Source: Mytilus edulis (taxonomy: Eukaryota > Mollusca > Bivalvia > Mytilida > Mytilidae). Taken from it: DNA of 64,000 nucleotides. A program made the translations under genes and the position numbers. Shown piece after piece: positions 28,790 through 40,691 of the stretch. The notes beneath the pieces were generated by a model. That model was given only the letters and a program-made list of their open reading frames with translations, did not search any database and was not told the DNA's origin. The stretch covers positions 99,726,749 through 99,790,748 of the forward strand of contig NC_092344.1 of the NCBI RefSeq assembly GCF_963676685.1, written 5' to 3'. Within the stretch, counting starts at the first letter, position 1. Each line of letters begins with the position of its first letter.

Positions 28790-29731
28790 ATGAACCTGGG
28801 TAGTAGTTTTATCGAAGGTCTGAAACGTTTATACAAATTATGGCTTCCGCATATATTGACTGGATTTTTTCTACTCTACATTACGTTTTTACAATTCAAC
28901 CGAACGACTATAAAGTCTATGAATGAAAAGAATGAAATTTCACATCAAGCTGAAAAACTGAACACGCAAACTTCACAAGAGAGCCGACCTCACATTGTAT
29001 TGGGAATTTTAAGTGGAGGAAAGAATATTCGCTTTCGGGATACCCAAAGAGGTACTTGGATTAAAACAATGCTACGTTTACACAAGATATTACCTTTTAA
29101 AATAACGTATACATTTTTATTAGACGAGCCATCTTCTGAGTCAATCAAAGAAAATAATGTACACAAAGACATAGTGTATTTAAATGTGTCTCACCATGGT
29201 CGAGCGGTTAAATTTGGTGAGAAAATATATGTTTGGTGGAAATATATACATAAGGTATACCCAGACGCTCTAATGGGAGCAAAAATAGACGACGATGCTT
29301 TTATATGTGTACCTGAAATGTTTCACAGACTAGATACTTTGAAATCTGATAATCTTTATTATGGTTGGAGACACGGGAAAGAAAGATATGTTGACATTGA
29401 CAACAGAATTGATGAAATGTTTTTAGTATTAGGAAAAGATCTAATTTCCCTTATTTCTAATAGGACTTACTGTGGTGAAAGAAAATGCAAAAATAAGGAC
29501 GACTTGATAGAAACTAATTATGGTGGTAATTCTATGGGAGACTGGTTGTCTGTATATAAAGATAAAATAAACTTCAAATCAGATAATGACAGAATTGTGC
29601 AAACAGGATCTAATCATCTTGAAATTACTGAAAAATATATAAAACCTGGATTTTGTGACCAAAAATTAATATTTCATAAATCTACACGTGAAATTATGCA
29701 TCAGCTTCATTCATACAGGAGGGAGAGTTGA
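28790..29731 (+). CDS. GT31-family beta-1,3-glycosyltransferase-like protein 2
   Basis: 313 residues, intronless paralogue of the gene at 16421. It has the same plan: hydrophobic anchor at about 19-35, PHIVLGILSG (67-76), FRDTQRGTW (82-90), and the DDD metal site at 167-169 in KIDDDAFI. The stem is the most divergent part. The block LDEPSSESIKENNVHKDIVYLNVSHHG is almost unchanged between the copies, so the catalytic half is under constraint or recently converted. The start is the first ATG after a likely acceptor (28765), matching the paralogue's start by alignment of MN..S.F..GLK. Expected role is Golgi glycan extension from a UDP-sugar donor; acceptor unknown. Some 11 kb of transposon-rich DNA separates the two genes. 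Confidence 0.8.
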   Translation: MNLGSSFIEGLKRLYKLWLPHILTGFFLLYITFLQFNRTTIKSMNEKNEISHQAEKLNTQTSQESRPHIVLGILSGGKNIRFRDTQRGTWIKTMLRLHKILPFKITYTFLLDEPSSESIKENNVHKDIVYLNVSHHGRAVKFGEKIYVWWKYIHKVYPDALMGAKIDDDAFICVPEMFHRLDTLKSDNLYYGWRHGKERYVDIDNRIDEMFLVLGKDLISLISNRTYCGERKCKNKDDLIETNYGGNSMGDWLSVYKDKINFKSDNDRIVQTGSNHLEITEKYIKPGFCDQKLIFHKSTREIMHQLHSYRRES

Positions 29732-30690
29732 AACAAAACGTTTTACAAACATGGATAAAAACTAACATTTATATATAAATAAACTTTTAAAGTATATTTG
29801 TAAAAATGTATCAGTTGATTGTGTAGAAGTTTTAGTCCATTTTTATTTTATTCAGATCTGTGATATAAATTATATTTTATACACAGATGAAAATATGTAC
29901 TTTTATACTGCCGAAATCTGCAATGACATTCTATTGAAAAGAAGATGTATTTTATATTGCTAATTTTAGTGTAAATATGTATATGCATTTTAAAAAGTCT
30001 CTCATAACTCTTTTTAGAGTGTGTGTTTTGTGATGTTGTTTTATTGTCTATTTGTATGTTTTATAAAATGAAGATTAATGAAGAGGTGAGACTTAAATAA
30101 GATATTGTCTTGTCTTGTCTTGTCATGTCATTGACTTGTCTTGTCGTGTCTTGTCTATAATTTATTTTTGAAAGCAAGTGCAATTAACCTAAATTTTAAC
30201 GATTTTGATAATGAGAACAAATTCATTGTTCATGTTGTTTTGATGTCTCATGACTCTTTTCAACCTTTTTTTTGCGAAATCCTTATATAATTTATGTTTC
30301 ATCGCAGAAAATTTTAAATAAGTATATTCTTTTTTTAAAAGCTTTATATATTCATTTTTAATCAATGTTTAGAATACGTTGAAAGTGTCTCACACGTCAA
30401 TTATTTTAACTTAAAAGATCAAAATATGTTTATCAAGTTATATTTATACTTATGATGTATAATATTGATTTTTGGTATGCAAAACTGTTATGAAATATTC
30501 TGTCTGTCTGACTATATTGTGTCTTAAAAGTCTCTCTTAAACCTTTTTATTGGTGCAATTTGTATGGATGTGAAGTTTAGGGTTTTTGAAATAATTCGAT
30601 AATCGATAATCGAGAGGGTTCATATTAAATTTTGTGAAATATAACTTGGAGTAAAAAAGTCTACCCTTTGATTTTATGATCCAAGGTTAA
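29732..30690. other. 3' flank of the second GT31 gene
   Basis: Very AT-rich, with ATAAATAAAC at about 29775 as a possible poly(A) signal region and a degenerate TGTCT pentamer microsatellite at 30105-30158. No gene recognised. Confidence 0.4.
30105..30158. repeat. (TGTCT)n microsatellite
   Basis: About ten imperfect copies of the pentamer (TTGTC in another phase), interrupted by TGTCATGTCATTGA. Confidence 0.8.
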
Positions 30691-31600
30691 TTGGGAAGAT
30701 ATCCATTAGATATTCCAATCAAGTTACGAATTATAAATTATTGCTTCAAGTTGGTAACTGGAAAACCTGACAAATTGTCTTTTATTTCGTATATTTTAGC
30801 AACTGCCTTATATGGTACAACTATTTTATATAAATTATGTATTAATATAAATTTCATGTTGCTTACACATGATAATGTTGTAATTTAAATGTGCTATAGC
30901 ATAATTGTGCTTATTGCAATAAACGTATTTATCTTATTTTATAGTTAAAACAAGTCAAATCAATGTTAGACACGTGTGGCTTGTCACATGTATGGGGCAA
31001 TATCTTTTTTGTAAATAAAACATGGCTACATGTAACCATCAAACAGAACTTAATAGATCAATTCAAACAAAATTGGCTAGCAAGCCTACAAAAATCACCA
31101 AAACATTAAATTAGAGTTTGAGAAAATAATATTTAAATACTTTCGAGATGACAGGCAGATATCTTTACGAAATTTTGAACTCTGAACATAAAATAAAATA
31201 ATTTCCAATAGAAACTGGAAGATGGCAAAAAATAGAAAGAGAAAACAGAAAGTGTGTATTGTGTAATGCAGATGCCATTGGTGATGAATACCATTACATT
31301 TTTAATTGTTCAGCTTTTGATAACTGTAGAAAACAATGTATTGCATTTCATTATAGAAATAGACCCAACACGTGGAAGTTTTATGACTTAATGAATTCCA
31401 AAACAAATGAACAGAATTGAATGAACTATGTAAACTTATTAATGAGATCAATAACAAATTGAACTTTTCTGGTTGAACAATTGTGAATGCCTCTTATATC
31501 TACTTCCATTATTCATTTATGCAATTGTATTGAAATATGTATAATTATACATATATCTCTATACCTTTGTAATTTGGTTTTTGGAAATAAAGATATATTG
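30691..31600 (+). pseudogene. LINE ORF2 C-terminal fragment
   Basis: 30691 onward encodes GRYPLDIPIKLRIINYCFKL, a segment common near the C-terminus of APE-type LINEs. Further on (about 31210-31420) comes ETGRWQKIERENRKCVLCNA and GDEYHYIFNCSAF, the C..C...H....C knuckle. Stops and frameshifts lie between. The copy ends near AATAAAGATATATTGC (31585-31600), a LINE-like 3' end. Confidence 0.6.
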
Positions 31601-31648
31601 CAAATGTTTAGTTGTTGTATATGTTACCCTACATGTTGTGTCCATACT

Positions 31649-31716
31649 TGCCCCCCAACTGTTCAGGGTTCGACCTCTGCGGTCGTATAAAGTTGCGCCC
31701 TGCGGAGCACTTGGTT
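31649..31716 (+). repeat. 3' terminus of the 'gggtcgtataaa' repeat family
   Basis: CCCCAACTGTTCAGGGTTCG then CGGTCGTATAAAGTTGCGCC and CTGCGGAGCAC matches the right end of the long element at 49820-49882. Only the terminus is present here. Confidence 0.6.
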
Positions 31717-32307
31717 GTGTGTTGAATTGCATTCCTCATTTTTCTTCAAGGTTTTTAAAGTCTTGTTGGAGGCTGATATGTTTTCGTTTTGCTGTTGACT
31801 TTATATTTTAAGCAGTCGTCTACAAACAGTCGGACTGGTTAATTTACTGCATCTGGAAAAAAATGGTAGGGGGCAAATACTGTGCTTTTTAGGTACTGCT
31901 GCAAGGATCTACTTTGATATTTTTTTCAGTAAAATTGCAAAGATTTGTGAAAATGACAATATATAAAGAGATATAGTGTCAAATTTATTATTTTTTATGG
32001 TCAGGCGGTGGCATCATTCGTGTCTTACAGACAGGGTTACAATTTCAAATTGTATGTCAAAATCACTGTTTGTCAAATCTAAAGTATGTGGATTTTGAAA
32101 GTTGTGTAATTCCATAAAATTAACAAAATGTCATCGAATGTGGCGGGACTAATAAAACAGTGTTTCACAGTCCGGATAAAATTATTTTTTTGTAATTTCT
32201 GCTTAAAAAAATGTATTTTAGAATATCTAAATAAATAAAAGCTGATTTGGATGAATTCTGTGCTCAATGGATTTTATTACGACTTTTTAGATATGTATGC
32301 CTTTTTA
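31717..32307. other. Unannotated interval
   Basis: AT-rich, no gene or element end recognised. The sequence after 32300 begins the next repeat family. Confidence 0.4.
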
Positions 32308-33464
32308 GCTCATGCACCTGGCCCGAAGGGCCAACTTTGCGTCCGGCGTCGTCGTCCGTCGTCTTTAGCTTTTACAAAAATCTTCTCTGAAACTACTAGG
32401 CCAAATTAAACCAAACTTGGCCACAATCATCATTGGGGTATCTAGTTTACAAAAATGTATGGCGTGACCCGGCCAACCAACCAAGATGGCCGCCATTGCT
32501 AAAAATAGAACGAACATAGGGGTGTAATGTAGTTTTTGGCGTATAACTCTGAAACCAAAGCATTTAGAGCAAATCTGGCGGGTACAATTATTTATCAGGT
32601 CAACTTCTATCTGCCCTGAAATTTCAGACGAATCGGACAACCCGTTGTTGGGTTGCTGCCCTGGGATTGGCAATTTTAAGGAAATTATACCGTTTTTGGG
32701 CTATTATCTTGAATATTATTATAGATAGAGATAAACTGTAAACAGCAATAATGTTCAGCAAAGTAAGATTTACAAATAAGTCAACATGACCAAAATGGTC
32801 GGTTGACCCCTTTAGGAGTTATTGCTCTTTATAGTCAATTTTTAACCATTTTTCGTAAATCTTCGTAATCTTTTAGAAAAATCTACTCCTCTGAGACTAC
32901 TGGGCCGAATTAAGCCAAACTTGGCCATAATCATCATTGGGGTATCTAGTTTTAAAATGTGTCCGGTAACTCGGCCAACCAACCAAGATGGCCGACATGG
33001 CTAAAATAGAACATAGGGGTAAAATGCAGTTTTTGGCTTATAACTCAAAAACCAAAGCATTTAGGGACCGTTCAATATTTATCAGATGGATGGGGCGGGG
33101 CAAGCACTTTTTTTGTGGAAATATTTGGATGGGCAAGAACTTTTTTTTAAATATTTAGTGGATGGGCCAGAACATATTTTTTATAGGAAAAAATTTGATA
33201 TCAATTTTATTGGTTTGTAGGATATTTCTTTTGCCGGCACTCAAAACATGTCTCAAAAAACTGGTAGCTTGGCTCATTTCTGTCAATTTAAGGATTTAAT
33301 TAAGGAATAAAAAGCTAGAATTTTCTGTTCAGACTATCTTTTAAATTATTTTGACCTTATAGAATACCAAATTGTTAAATAGTTTGGTGTATTGCGGTAA
33401 AATTTATGGATTTAAGTAATAGGTAAGAAAAAAAAGCTCAAATTTTTAGATGTTCATTAGGTCA

Positions 33465-35022
33465 AGATCTATCAGCCCTGAAATTTTCAGATGAATCAAA
33501 CAAACCATTGTTGGGTTGCTGCCACTTAATTGGTAATTTTAAGGAAATTTTGCAGTTTTTGGTCATTATCTTGAATATTATTATAGATAAAGATAAACTG
33601 TAAACAGCAAAAATGATCAGCAAAGTAAGATCTACAAATAAGTTAGTATGACCAAAATTGTCAATTGACCCCTTAAGGGGTTATTGTCCTTTAATGACAA
33701 TTTTTCACAATTTGTTCATCACATTTGCTAACTTTAAAAAATCTTCTCCTCTAAAACTACTGAATGGATTTGGATGAAACTTAGCATGATTGTTCCTTAG
33801 ATTATCCTGCACAAAGTGTGTGCTTTGATTTTTGATCCGTCAAAAAACATGGCCGCCGTTACTTAAAATAGAACATAGGGGTCAAATGCAGTTTTTGGCT
33901 TATATCTCAAAAACGAAAGCATTTAGAGCAAATCTGACAGTGTTAAAAATGTTCATTAGGTCAAGATCTATCAGCCCTGAAATTTTCAGATGAATCAAAC
34001 AAACCATTGTTGGGTTGCTGCCACTTAATTGGTAATTTTAAGGAAATTTTGCAGTTTTTGGTCATTATCTTGAATATTATTATAGATTAAGATAAACTGT
34101 AAACAGCAAAAATGATCAGCAAAGTAAGATCTACAAATAAGTTAATATGACCAAAATTGTCAATTGACCCCTTAAGGGGTTATTGTCCTTTAATGACAAT
34201 TTTTCACAATTTGTTCATCACATTTGCTAACTTTAAAAAATCTTCTCCTCTAAAACTACTAAACCAAATTCAACCAAACTTCAACTGAATGATCAGTAGG
34301 GTGTATAAAATAAAGTTTGTGCTTTATTTTTTATTTCGTCAAAAAACATGGCCGTCATGGCTAAAAATAGAACACAGGGTAAAATGCAGTTTTTGGCTTA
34401 TATCTCAAAAACTCCAGCATTTAGAGCAAATAAGACAAGAAGTTAAAGTATTTATTAGGTCAAGGTCTACCTGTCCTGAAATTTTCAGCCGAATTGGGTA
34501 ACTGGTTTTTCAGGTATAATGCCCCTGAATTGATGATTTTAAAGAAATTTTGCAGTTTTTGGTTATTATCTTGAATATTATTATAGATACAGATAAACTG
34601 TTAATAGCAAAAATGTTAAGCAAAGTAAGATCTACAAATAAGTCAATTTGACCAAAATTGTCAATTGACCCCTTAAGGAGTTATTGCCCTTTAAAGACTT
34701 TTTTCACAATTTGTTCATCATGTTGACTTACTTTAAAAAATCTTCTCCTTTGAAACTGCTGTATCAATTTCAGCCAAACTTAGGCTAAATGAGTTTCAGA
34801 GTATCTAGTATAAATTTTATATTTCATTTCCTTGTATGTCAGAAACATAGCTCCTATGGCTAAAATAGAACATAGGAGAAAATGATTTTTTTTTTGCTTT
34901 TGAAGAAAATAGGACGATTCAAAGAACATTTAAATAAATTGAAAAGCCAAAATAATCATTGATGAGAGATTTAACCAAAAAAATTAAGGTGAGCGATTCA
35001 GGCTCTTGAGAGCCTCTTGTTT
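33465..35022 (+). mobile_element. 5'-truncated nested copy of the 'GGTGAGC' repeat family
   Basis: Begins mid-module and ends with the family's 3' terminus: AAGGTGAGCGATTCAGGCTC, then hairpin AGGCTCT-TG-AGAGCCT, then CTTG. Two consecutive modules (about 33450-33770 and 33950-34270) are almost identical over more than 300 bp, while their flanking modules are diverged. A short 3'-complete fragment inside another element suggests end-specific mobilisation. Confidence 0.6.
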
Positions 35023-36513
35023 AAATCAACATGGACTTTTATAAAACTCTACAGCTATTTCATTTATATATTGATCTTACAGAATGCCAGGTTGATTGGT
35101 AGTTTGGTGTATTGCTGTCATTCTTATGGATTTAATAAAAAGGTTAAAAAAAAAAAGCTCAAATTTTCAGTTTAAGCTAAATCCAGATAGTCATCTTTAA
35201 AAAATTTATAACTTTTTCAAATCAGCATGGATTTTCATAAAACTTTACAGCTATTTCATTTATATATTGATCTTATAGAATACCAGGTTGATTGGTAGTT
35301 TGGTGGATTGCTGTCATTCTTATGGATTTTAAAAAAAGGTTAAAAAAAAAAAGCTCAAATTTTCAGTTTAGGCTATATCCAGATAGTCATCTTTAAATTG
35401 TTTTATAACTTTTTCAAATCAACATGGATATTCATAAAACTTTACAGCTATTTCATTTATATATTGATCTTATAGAATGCCTAAATGTCTGGTAGTTTGG
35501 TGTGTTGCTGTCATTCTTATGGATTTAATAAAAAGGTTTAAGAAAAAGCTTAATTTTTCAGTTTTTGGTTATTTCAAGATAGTCATCTTTAATTTTTTTC
35601 ATAACATTTTTTTAAAACTCTACTGCTATATCATTTTTATATTGATCTTACTGAATGCCAGGCTCTTTAGGACTTTGGTTTTTTGCTGTCATTTTATGGA
35701 TTTAGTTAATAGGTTGGAAAAAAGCTACAATTTTAAGTTTAGACTAAGTTCAGATGGTCACCTTTCATTTTTTTTATAACTTTTTCAAATCAACTTAGAT
35801 TTTCATATTACTGTACTGTGAGCTATCTCATTTATATATTGATCTTAAAGAATGCCAGGTTGTTTTATAGTTTTGTGTTAAGCTGTCAAATTTAGGGAAT
35901 TAATTAATAGGCGAAAAAGGCTGCATCATTAAAGTCAAAAACATGTCTGCCTATATTTGCTAAAAAAGACCATATTAAATTTCTTTTTTGAAAAGTAGAA
36001 TAGATAAAGGGACATTGATATTTGAACTATAAACATGTTCTGTTATTAGGACAATAATTAGTAATTCAGTATATGATAATATGTTTACTAGTCCAAGAGT
36101 TATTGTTCCTTAATTTAAATTATTTCCTTTATTTTAAATCAATATTGTATTTGAGGCTGTACATAAAAAATCAAATCTGTACTTGTATATTCATACTGGT
36201 TTTGAAAATCAATAAAATGTATGATTCTGATGCACACATAGATATATACATATAGAATTAACTGGCACATTTTAAATTTTGTATAAAGTCTATTCTTTGA
36301 TTTCAAGACATAAAAATTTAAAAACTTAAAGATAGAAAAAGAACCTAAATCATTTTTGATTGTCTTTATAGAGTTTTAGAGGGGCAAGGACTTTTTTATA
36401 GATTTTTTTAGATGGGCAAGGACTTTTTTCAGAATTTAAAAGGATGGGCAATAACTTTTTTAATGAAACAATATTAAGAATGCACCGGCCCATCCATCTG
36501 ATAAATATTGAAC

Positions 36514-37651
36514 CAGGGGTGTGTCCAGGATATTTGAAAGGGGGGGCGTAGAACATAATATTTGCCGAGCGAAGCGAGGCGAAAAATTTTTTGGACCTTT
36601 TTGGCTTAAAAACATAAAATAATAGAGAATTGCACTAATGTAACGGTTCCTGACTTGGAGCATGTATATTTTATAGTTAAAGTGTCAGGGTGTGACATTT
36701 TTTATGCCGAGTTTTCTCCATTAATTGTCTATGGTATATTAAAATGATTGGATGGATCTTAACAGCAGTAGACCAATAACGAGAAATTCCAAACTCAAGG
36801 GTATAAGGAGTAACTTAACATTTCAATACCTAGGCCAGGATTTTATGAACGAGAGGCGTGATTACGGTTGAGGGTTCATGGGGAAGCTCAGAAGCTCCTG
36901 AATTTCAACAATTTAGCATCAAATTATGAAGTAATCCCTCTATTTTTGATTAAGTTCGGGTTTCGTTGAACGACACACATGATACAAGACAAATAAACAC
37001 TGAAGAATAAAGTTCTTTCGTTCTGAGTATTGCTTTAATGTGGAAATATACATATTTCTAGTATACATGTACCTTGACGCAAAACCTAAAATGAACACAG
37101 AAAAATACTGACGGACTATCATTTTCAATTACTAGAGTGGATTCATAAGAACCATTTTACGTGGATTTCTCATGGCGTAATCGTCAATAATTTTATCAAA
37201 ATAAAGTTTAATGTCTCTGTGAATATATAAAAGAAGCAGAGCATTTAGGCGATCCTCCTTCATGGTGCTTCTCAAATCATTCTTGATCAACTTAAGGGAT
37301 GAGTTAGCTCTTTCGGTGGAGCTTGACGTGACGCTCGTCAAAGCAAGTAAGAAGAGAACTTTCATGATGTTTGGGAATAAAGTCGAGCATGCCCTTACAT
37401 CAGTTAAGGTTGATGTTATTGACTCTGGTTTGTCCTATTGATTTTCCCAAAACGACTTCCAGAGTCTCATCTCTTGCCTGAATGTTTCAGGCGAAGGCAT
37501 ATCAGTATTGACTCCGAGAAACGAAATTTTACGGTTGATGATGACCCATCAAATTGGGGAATCAGTATAAAAAGAAATCAGAGTATGTGTTTAATTAAAG
37601 AATATGATAAATTGCCATCATTCAATACAATACTAGCAGATTATAACGATA

Positions 37652-37689
<38 letters not shown>

Positions 37690-37735
37690 GGGGGGGGGCG
37701 TACGCCCATTACGCCCTTACCTGGACCCGCCCCTG
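36514..37735 (-). mobile_element. hAT transposon remnant with TGAAC duplication
   Basis: Ends CAGGGGTGTGTCCAGG and, inverted at the right, CAGGGGCGGGTCCAGG. The uninterrupted sequence at the other end of the Harbinger-like element (33066-33085) shows that TGAAC (36509-36513 and 37736-37740) is a 5-bp target duplication. It carries a decayed transposase on the minus strand and a long T run (37655-37685). The left part (36530-36660) matches, inverted, 9600-9740. Confidence 0.75.
37132..37520 (-). pseudogene. hAT transposase C-terminal fragment
   Basis: The minus strand encodes PSPETFRQEMRLWKSFWENQ, an in-frame stop, then TLTDVRACSTLFPNIMKVLF and SVTSSSTERANSSLKLIKND followed by LRSTMKEDRLNALLLLYIHR, ending near 37132. 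This is the C-terminal dimerisation region of hAT transposases (S..ER.FS.LK.IK..LRS.M...RL..L..L). The N-terminal part with the catalytic DDE residues is absent. The plus-strand frame over the same bases (37438-37761) is a shadow. Confidence 0.75.
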
Positions 37736-38687
37736 TGAACGGTCCCTTAGAGCAAATCTGACCGGAAGTAAAAAATTGGTAACTTTAAGGAAATTTTACT
37801 GTTTTTGGTTATTATCTTGAATATTATTATAGATAGAGATAAACTGTAAACAGTAATAATGTTCAGCAAAGTAAGATCTACAAATAAGTCAAATGACCAA
37901 AATTATCAGTTGACGTCTTAAGGAGTTATTGCCCTTTATAGTCAATGTTTAACCATTTTTCGTAAATCTTAATCTTTTACAAAAATCTTCTCCTCTGAAA
38001 CTACTGGGCCAATTTAAACCAAACTTGTCCGCAATCATCATTTGGGTATCTAGTTTAAAAATGTGTCCGATGACCCGGTCAACCAACCAAGATGGCCGCC
38101 ATGGCTAAAAATAGAACATAGCGGTGAAATGTAGATTTTGGCTTATATCTCTGAAACCAAAGCATTTAGAGCAAATCTGACATGGGTTTAAATTGTCTAT
38201 CAGGTCAAGATCTATCTGCCCTGAAATTTTCAGACAAATCGGACAACCTGTTGTTTGGTTGCTGCGTCCGAATTAGTAATTTTAAGGAAATTTTGCAAAT
38301 TTTGGTTATCTTAAATATTATTATAGATAGAGATAAACTGTAAACAGCTAAATGTTCAGCAAAATAAGATCTACGAATAAGTAAAATATGACCAAAATTG
38401 TCAATGGACCCCTTAAAGAGTTATTGCCCTTTATAGTCAATTGTTAGCAATTTTCATAAATTTTTGTTATTTTTTGTAAATTTTTAGGAAATATTTTCCA
38501 CTGTAATTACTGGGCCAAGTTCATTATAGATAAAGATAATTGTAGCAACAAGAATGTTCAGTAAAGAAAGATCTACAAACACATTACCATCATTAAAACA
38601 CCATTTTGTCATGAATTTATCTGTGTCCATTGATAATATGCACATAGACCAAGGTGAGCGACAGAGGCTCTTGAGAGCCTTTAGTTA

Positions 38688-39419
38688 GTGACTATTTTAG
38701 GATCGAATTTAAGGGGATGGGGATAAGCTGCAGATCAATCATTTTTTGTTTAGATGCGACATCTTCAAAAATTAATACAGTAAAAGAAAAAATTTGGAGG
38801 GGGAGGGGGATTTGAAAGAGAAAATTTTTGTTTCTTCAGTTTACTTAATATTTTTAATCAAGGTACATCTTTCCTCGGTTTATCTTCATATGTCTATTAT
38901 TGAGGGAAAGAAGACAATAAATCTATTCGCAATAACCATTTCAGTTTTCATTTTTTCTTACACATTTAAAAAGTACACCAGATGGAACTAAAACTTTAGA
39001 TGTAGATTCTACGTGAATAAGACAGCAATCAAACGACAAAAATGAATTAAGGACATCTAGATGGCAATATATAGTATAGTTTTCAACAATAGATAGGTGT
39101 CTACACAATATCGTCACTAATTTATATAAAAATTGAGAATAAATTTAACAGAAAAGATGAAAAAAATCTACCATAAAATCGCAATTCTCCAACCATGTAA
39201 CAATTTAGTGAAGAACCCTAAATATGAAAAAGAGTTAATAATTAAAAATACTTACCAATCATTAACTACATAAACGCGTATTTCCGCTTTTCTTTGTCCT
39301 ACAAAAAACTTTCATATGAGCTGTGGGTTAAGGAATATTGTCTACATATTTTCTATATGTTCGCATAAATTGATGGCGTCATGTGCTAAACATTTATAAC
39401 ATTATCTAACGATCCGAGT
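38688..39419. other. Unannotated interval
   Basis: AT-rich, no gene. 38801-38814 is a short G/A-rich run. The last 60 bp lead into a LINE RT fragment. Confidence 0.4.
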
Positions 39420-39735
39420 TGTTTTCCCAACAACCCATCAACAGATGAACCATCACAGATGAATGGAAAAGTGCTAAAATATGCCCAATATTTTATTTAA
39501 GACGAACGACAGAACCATTCTAAGTAACTACAGACCAGTATCTTTAACATGTATCGCTTGCAAACTACTAGAACATGTCATTTGCTCGAACCTAAAGCAG
39601 CTCTTTGAAGATAGCAATATCCTAAATAGCCGACAATATGCATTTAGAAGAAGACACAGCTTTGAAACCCAACGACTAAATGTTATACTCGACTGGGCAA
39701 CTGCCATAGACAACCGAGGAAACAAACCGATTTAA
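39420..39735 (+). pseudogene. LINE reverse-transcriptase fragment
   Basis: Encodes DEWKSAKICPIF then, after a frame change, NYRPVSLTCIACKLLEHVIC and the YAFRRRHSFETQ..DWATAID region: RT fingers/palm blocks 1-2 of an APE-type LINE. It ends at a stop at 39735 with no catalytic motif. Too short to be functional. Confidence 0.65.
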
Positions 39736-39802
39736 TATACGTCACGTTAAAATGCCATATTTTGATTGGCTTATACGAGGGTGTTTATTTACTCTATCAC
39801 AT

Positions 39803-39905
39803 CACAGGCACTTGTCTCAGAAAAAAAATTCCCATATATACCTTAATATAACATATTAACATATTAAGGTCTATAGGGAAAAAAAGTCTGAGACAAGTGC
39901 CTGTG
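39803..39905. mobile_element. 103-bp palindromic MITE with 8-bp duplication
   Basis: 19-bp inverted ends CACAGGCACTTGTCTCAGA (39803-39821; complement 39887-39905) flanked by TATCACAT on both sides (39795-39802, 39906-39913). The 8-bp duplication points to hAT-type transposase in trans. A 60-bp relative is at 46526-46585. Confidence 0.85.
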
Positions 39906-39913
39906 TATCACAT

Positions 39914-40419
39914 GGCTGAGCGGGTGACGATATTTTTTTAATGTTACCCTCTCGTCCATTCCAATCAAAAATCGATAATTTAAAGGACAATGAAGTGAAT
40001 TTACATCAAGTATTGAAATGCAAATCTTAAGTTCTACGTTTTGGCTCAAATTTTATTATTTGACTGTCAAAATAAAAAAAAAAAAATATCTTGCCTAACG
40101 TTCGTTTTTTCCCTAATACCCGGAACGTTGTTATGTACATGACGTCATTTTTAAAATAAAATTAATCTGTAAAAGACAATAATGATAGGACATTCAGTAT
40201 AATAAATTAAATTACACATAGCTTATATAAATATATTTAAATATAATTACTTTCTGTGACTGTATCTTACATTAATTTGTAGGATCCTTTACTATAGATA
40301 ATTTAGCTGATCTGTAAGAATAACATCTTCATGCCTATATATCATGTACTGTAGTACGACGCTAGATTAAAACTGACGTGGAAAGGTAACACCCGGTCAC
40401 CGAAAGCTTCATTTTTATG
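39914..40419. other. Unannotated interval
   Basis: No gene. Contains an A-run (about 40070-40086) and AT-rich sequence. The 61-codon minus frame over 39864-40049 begins inside the MITE and is not a gene. Confidence 0.4.
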
Positions 40420-40424
40420 AAGCC

Positions 40425-40580
40425 CAGGTGGTCGTGTGGACTAGCCAGACGGCTAAAGTGCAGGCGATTTGGTGTCACAATATCTCAGAAGCATGGGTTC
40501 GAATCCCGGCGAGGAAAGAATCAAAAATTGCGAAAGCAAATCTACAGATCTAACATTGTTGGATTGATGTTTAGACGAGT
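40425..40580 (+). mobile_element. tRNA-derived SINE, copy B
   Basis: Plus-strand relative of copy A: a degenerate A box near GTGGACTAGCCAG (40435-40447), a perfect B box GGGTTCGAATCCC (40495-40507), then the same tail ending GATGTTTAGACGAGTTGTAT. It lies tail-to-tail with a PLE fragment that ends in the same TTTAGACGAGTTGTATA sequence. Confidence 0.75.
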
Positions 40581-40592
40581 TGTATATATTTA

Positions 40593-40691
40593 TAGATTAT
40601 CGTTGATCATCTCAACGAGATTGATTTTCTCGCTTGAGCTTGTACAGAGTGAGAAAAGCAATCGAGTTGAGATGACCAATGATAATCTGTT
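40593..40691. repeat. Imperfect palindrome of ~35-bp arms
   Basis: AGATTATCGTTGATCATCTC at the left is mirrored by GAGATGACCAATGATAATCT at the right (a few mismatches), around TTGTACAGAG. Probably a fold-back end of a dispersed repeat. It separates SINE copy B from the PLE remains. Confidence 0.6.

Larger units (their letters stand above)
33064..37744. mobile_element. PIF/Harbinger-like non-autonomous element
   Basis: The left end GGGACCGTTCAATATTTATC is mirrored by GATAAATATTGAAC...GGTCCC at the right (36495-36513 continuing at 37741). The host repeat is interrupted with TTA on both sides (33061-33063 and about 37745-37747). A TTA/TWA duplication is the PIF/Harbinger hallmark. Both ends carry several GATGGGCAAGRACTTTTTT subterminal repeats. 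The interior has about five tandem units of roughly 190 bp (around 33340, 35070, 35260, 35450, 35640 and 35820), a nested fragment of the host family (33465-35022) and an inserted hAT (36514-37735). No transposase. Confidence 0.65.
32308..38687 (+). mobile_element. Repeat family 'AGCTCA..CCTGGCCCGAAGGGCCA', outermost host copy
   Basis: Starts AGCTCATGCACCTGGCCCGA (hairpin TGGCCC-GAA-GGGCCA) followed by GTCGTCGTCCGTCGTC. Then come tandem modules of about 498 bp, with AAAATCTTCTCCTCTGAAAC boxes at about 32380 and 32878, and again at about 37980. It ends AAGGTGAGCGACAGAGGCTC with hairpin AGGCTCT-TG-AGAGCCT (38668-38683). It is interrupted from 33064 to 37744 by a Harbinger-like insertion. No ORF. 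Such elements are common in bivalves; their class is unclear to me. Confidence 0.65.

Noticed and set aside
37438-37761. 107-codon plus-strand open frame
   Set aside because: It is antisense to the hAT transposase remnant and runs into the poly-T and G-rich end of the element.
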